Positions 62,178-64,000 of a DNA stretch of 64,000 nucleotides are shown here, in pieces. Within the stretch, counting starts at the first letter, position 1, and each line of letters starts with the position of its first letter. The position numbers and the translations under genes are program-made. Origin of the DNA: Photobacterium sp. GJ3 (lineage in GTDB: Bacteria; Pseudomonadota; Gammaproteobacteria; Enterobacterales; Vibrionaceae); contig NZ_CP073579.1 of NCBI RefSeq assembly GCF_018199995.1, positions 62,001 to 126,000 on the forward strand. The letters are read 5' to 3'. The notes beneath the pieces were generated by a model. It had not been told where the DNA came from. It saw only the letters and a program-made list of their open reading frames with translations, and searched no databases.

Positions 62178-62960
62178 ATGACAACAGCATTGAGAACACA
62201 TCAGAAGCCTGAACAACCCGCGCTGTCCTCGGGCATGGGCGCGCCGGTCCCGCGTGAACATCTGATTCAGTTGTTCAGCGACAGTGAGCGTCTGATTCCA
62301 ATCATGAAAGGGGTTCCGACTCCGGACACGCTGTTGAGTATTCGCCGGGAAGGTAATAATGATGCGCTGCTCGCAAGCCTTTACCAGTACTGGCAGCAAA
62401 ATTATCCAGAAGCTGGCCAGCCGTACTGGACGACGCGCAGCTGGTCAATGCTGACCTGGCAGCCCCTGTATCTGGCTTTTGTCTGTGTTTACAGTGTGAA
62501 AGCTGTGCCTCCGCTGGGCCAGATTGTGCAGCAGTACAATCAGGAAGGCTGGGTGGCCGGATACAGCTTCAGCAAAAACAGCGCGTGGTGTGAGGGTGAT
62601 ACGCAAAAGCTCATCGGCTGTGCTGGCCGGGAGCTGGTTGAACTCTATGAAGATCTGCGACAGCAGATGGAGAATCATACCCGGATTCGTCCCGGTTTTA
62701 CCCGCCAGTTACTGGCGGATTCGGTTCTGGCTGTGTTACTGCGTTACCACAATACGCTTCCGGACAGTTTGCCGGCGGACGCTGTCCAGCAGCATGCCAT
62801 CTGGTGGCTTGAAAGCCTGGGGCTACCCGCAAAACATATCAATACACTGTATCGTTCAGAAACGGATAGTTCGTGGCAGCAAATGAGGGTGAGCTGCTGC
62901 ATGCATTATCGCCGGGATGACGGCAAATATTGCGAGAATTGCCCGAAAAGTAAGTGCTGA
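62178..62960 (+). CDS. Siderophore ferric-iron reductase (FhuF-like)
   Basis: A 260-residue FhuF-type protein. The C-terminal 2Fe-2S motif is intact: CC-x10-C-x2-C in VSCCMHYRRDDGKYCENCPK. The N-terminal part has the family WTTRSWSMLTWQPLYLAFVCV. Such proteins reduce Fe3+ bound to hydroxamate-type siderophores after import. It is the first gene of an operon with an ABC ATPase and a binding protein and lies behind Fur-like boxes. Confidence 0.85.
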   Translation: MTTALRTHQKPEQPALSSGMGAPVPREHLIQLFSDSERLIPIMKGVPTPDTLLSIRREGNNDALLASLYQYWQQNYPEAGQPYWTTRSWSMLTWQPLYLAFVCVYSVKAVPPLGQIVQQYNQEGWVAGYSFSKNSAWCEGDTQKLIGCAGRELVELYEDLRQQMENHTRIRPGFTRQLLADSVLAVLLRYHNTLPDSLPADAVQQHAIWWLESLGLPAKHINTLYRSETDSSWQQMRVSCCMHYRRDDGKYCENCPKSKC

Positions 62961-62989
62961 TCGGACAGTGCACGACATAAGACAAGAAG

Positions 62990-63778
62990 ATGTATGAACT
63001 CAATCATGTTCGCGTTCACCGAGATGAGCGCGATATTCTGAGCATTGATCAGCTTAGTATTGATACCCGTGCGTTTACCATGGTGCTGGGTCATAACGGC
63101 TCTGGTAAATCGACACTGGTCAATCTCCTTTCCGGACAAATGGCGCCAGATCAAGGCGACATTCTGCTCAATCAGAAGCCACTTTCTACGCTGTCTGCGA
63201 AAGCACTGGCACGGGAAGTGGCTTTTCTGCCTCAGAAACTGCCTGACGTAGCGGGACTGACCGTCAGAGAACTGGTTAAATTGGGCCGTTTCCCCTGGCG
63301 GGGGACTTTGGGTCGCTGGCAGTCCGACGATCAGGCCATCATTGAATCTGCGATGCAGAAAACCGGCACATTACGGTTTGCAGACAGTCTCGCCGATCAG
63401 TTGTCTGGTGGTGAGCGTCAGCGGGCCTGGGTGTCGATGCTGCTGGCGCAGCAGTCCCCGGTACTCATTCTGGATGAGCCCACATCGGCACTGGATATTC
63501 ATCATCAGTATCAGTTAATGGCTTTACTTGCGGATCTGAACCGCGAGACGGGCTGCGGTGTGATCGTGATTCTGCACGATCTGAATCTGGCCTTACGCTA
63601 TGCCACGCACATTGTGGCGCTGAAGCAGGGACAGATTGCTTTCACCGGCCCAAAAGATGATGTGCTGATGGACGAGACCAGACTGTCGGATCTCTACGAA
63701 ACCAAAATTCAGTTGATGGATCATCCCATGGATGATGGCAAGTCAACCGCACAAAAAGTTGCTGTGGTTTGCGAGTAA
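62990..63778 (+). CDS. Iron-siderophore ABC transporter ATP-binding protein
   Basis: A 262-residue FecE/FhuC-type ATPase: Walker A GHNGSGKST, signature QLSGGERQR, Walker B VLILDEPTSALDIHHQYQ, H-loop VILHDLNLALRYA. The C-terminus ends a typical siderophore importer ATPase. It lies 29 bp after the reductase gene and 34 bp before the binding-protein gene, so all three are one operon. Confidence 0.92.
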   Translation: MYELNHVRVHRDERDILSIDQLSIDTRAFTMVLGHNGSGKSTLVNLLSGQMAPDQGDILLNQKPLSTLSAKALAREVAFLPQKLPDVAGLTVRELVKLGRFPWRGTLGRWQSDDQAIIESAMQKTGTLRFADSLADQLSGGERQRAWVSMLLAQQSPVLILDEPTSALDIHHQYQLMALLADLNRETGCGVIVILHDLNLALRYATHIVALKQGQIAFTGPKDDVLMDETRLSDLYETKIQLMDHPMDDGKSTAQKVAVVCE

Positions 63779-63812
63779 TACGCCAATCGATCGCAGCAGA
63801 CGTGGAAAAAGT

Positions 63813-64000
63813 ATGAAAAATCGAATGTTTCAAAAATCAGTACTGCTGGTGCAGGCTGGCGTATGGGCCGCAGCGATGTTGGCCACGAGTGCGGTTCAGG
63901 CCGCAATGACCGTGTCCGACAGCCGGGGTGAGCACCAACTGACAGCGCCCCCCCAGCGTGTGGTTGTGCTGAACTGGGATCTGGCCGAGCAGGTACTGGA
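63813..64000 (+). CDS. Iron-siderophore periplasmic binding protein, N-terminal part
   Basis: The first 62 residues are visible: a signal peptide (MKNRMFQKSVLLVQAGVWAA ... VQAA) and the mature start MTVSDSRGEHQLTAPPQRVV, then VLNWDLAEQVL. This is the FhuD/FecB-type binding-protein start (PQRVVVLNWD). The gene continues past the window; permease genes probably follow. Confidence 0.85.
   Translation, partial: MKNRMFQKSVLLVQAGVWAAAMLATSAVQAAMTVSDSRGEHQLTAPPQRVVVLNWDLAEQVL

Noticed and set aside
1..64000. tRNA, rRNA, riboswitches or insertion sequences
   Set aside because: I looked for cloverleaf-like arms, 16S/23S segments, known riboswitch cores and transposase motifs and saw none; weak or divergent ones could be missed by eye.

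Overview
The window looks like chromosome from a gamma-proteobacterium of the family Vibrionaceae, most likely a Photobacterium-like species with moderate GC (inference). The reasons are the betIBA-choXWV operon order, a QnrVC-type pentapeptide protein, and small families common in that group (DUF3187, DUF3332, DUF2799, DUF2391, YegP, YbjQ). I see no rRNA, tRNA, prophage, insertion sequence or CRISPR array. Both edges cut genes: a LutA/YkgE-type Fe-S protein on the left and an iron-siderophore binding protein on the right.

Left third (1-24.7 kb): stress and repair genes (YegP-like, dienelactone hydrolase, YbjQ, an Ada/AlkA fusion overlapping ogt); a pair of unrecognised membrane proteins, the larger with an IgaA-like layout; an emrAB-type efflux pair with a divergent LysR regulator; and a collinear block rimK, AstE-like deacylase, zntB, small mscS, mgtE that joins protein glutamylation to divalent-cation handling. 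After it come a 140-bp tandem repeat array, several small genes, a chromosomal qnr, a glutathionylspermidine-synthase-like gene, a ParD-like/methionine aminopeptidase pair behind three 11-bp-phased operator repeats, and a run of acetyltransferases.

Middle (24.7-46 kb): a GMC oxidoreductase; a secretory-looking protein built from two copies of one beta domain; the complete choline-to-glycine-betaine operon (betI, betB, betA, choX, choW, choV) with a BetI-type operator; two lipoproteins (beta-helix and di-haem peroxidase); a Ktr/Trk potassium channel with its gating subunit and a shortened KdpDE-like two-component system; and an MsbA-like ABC exporter. Betaine synthesis and potassium uptake together make this an osmoadaptation region.

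Right third (46-64 kb): fetAB; a LysR regulator divergent from dadA; assorted lipoproteins and acetyltransferases; a nitrilase-family gene; a CatB-type acetyltransferase; a five-gene caa3-type cytochrome oxidase operon; a DUF808 membrane protein; and the start of a Fur-type-regulated siderophore-iron locus.

Three genes here (dadA, a DUF7282-like secreted protein and the DUF808 gene) each carry a -1 frameshift in a G run that one extra G would repair. They may be assembly errors or real lesions. A 52-codon ORF coupled to the nitrilase gene carries an in-frame stop.
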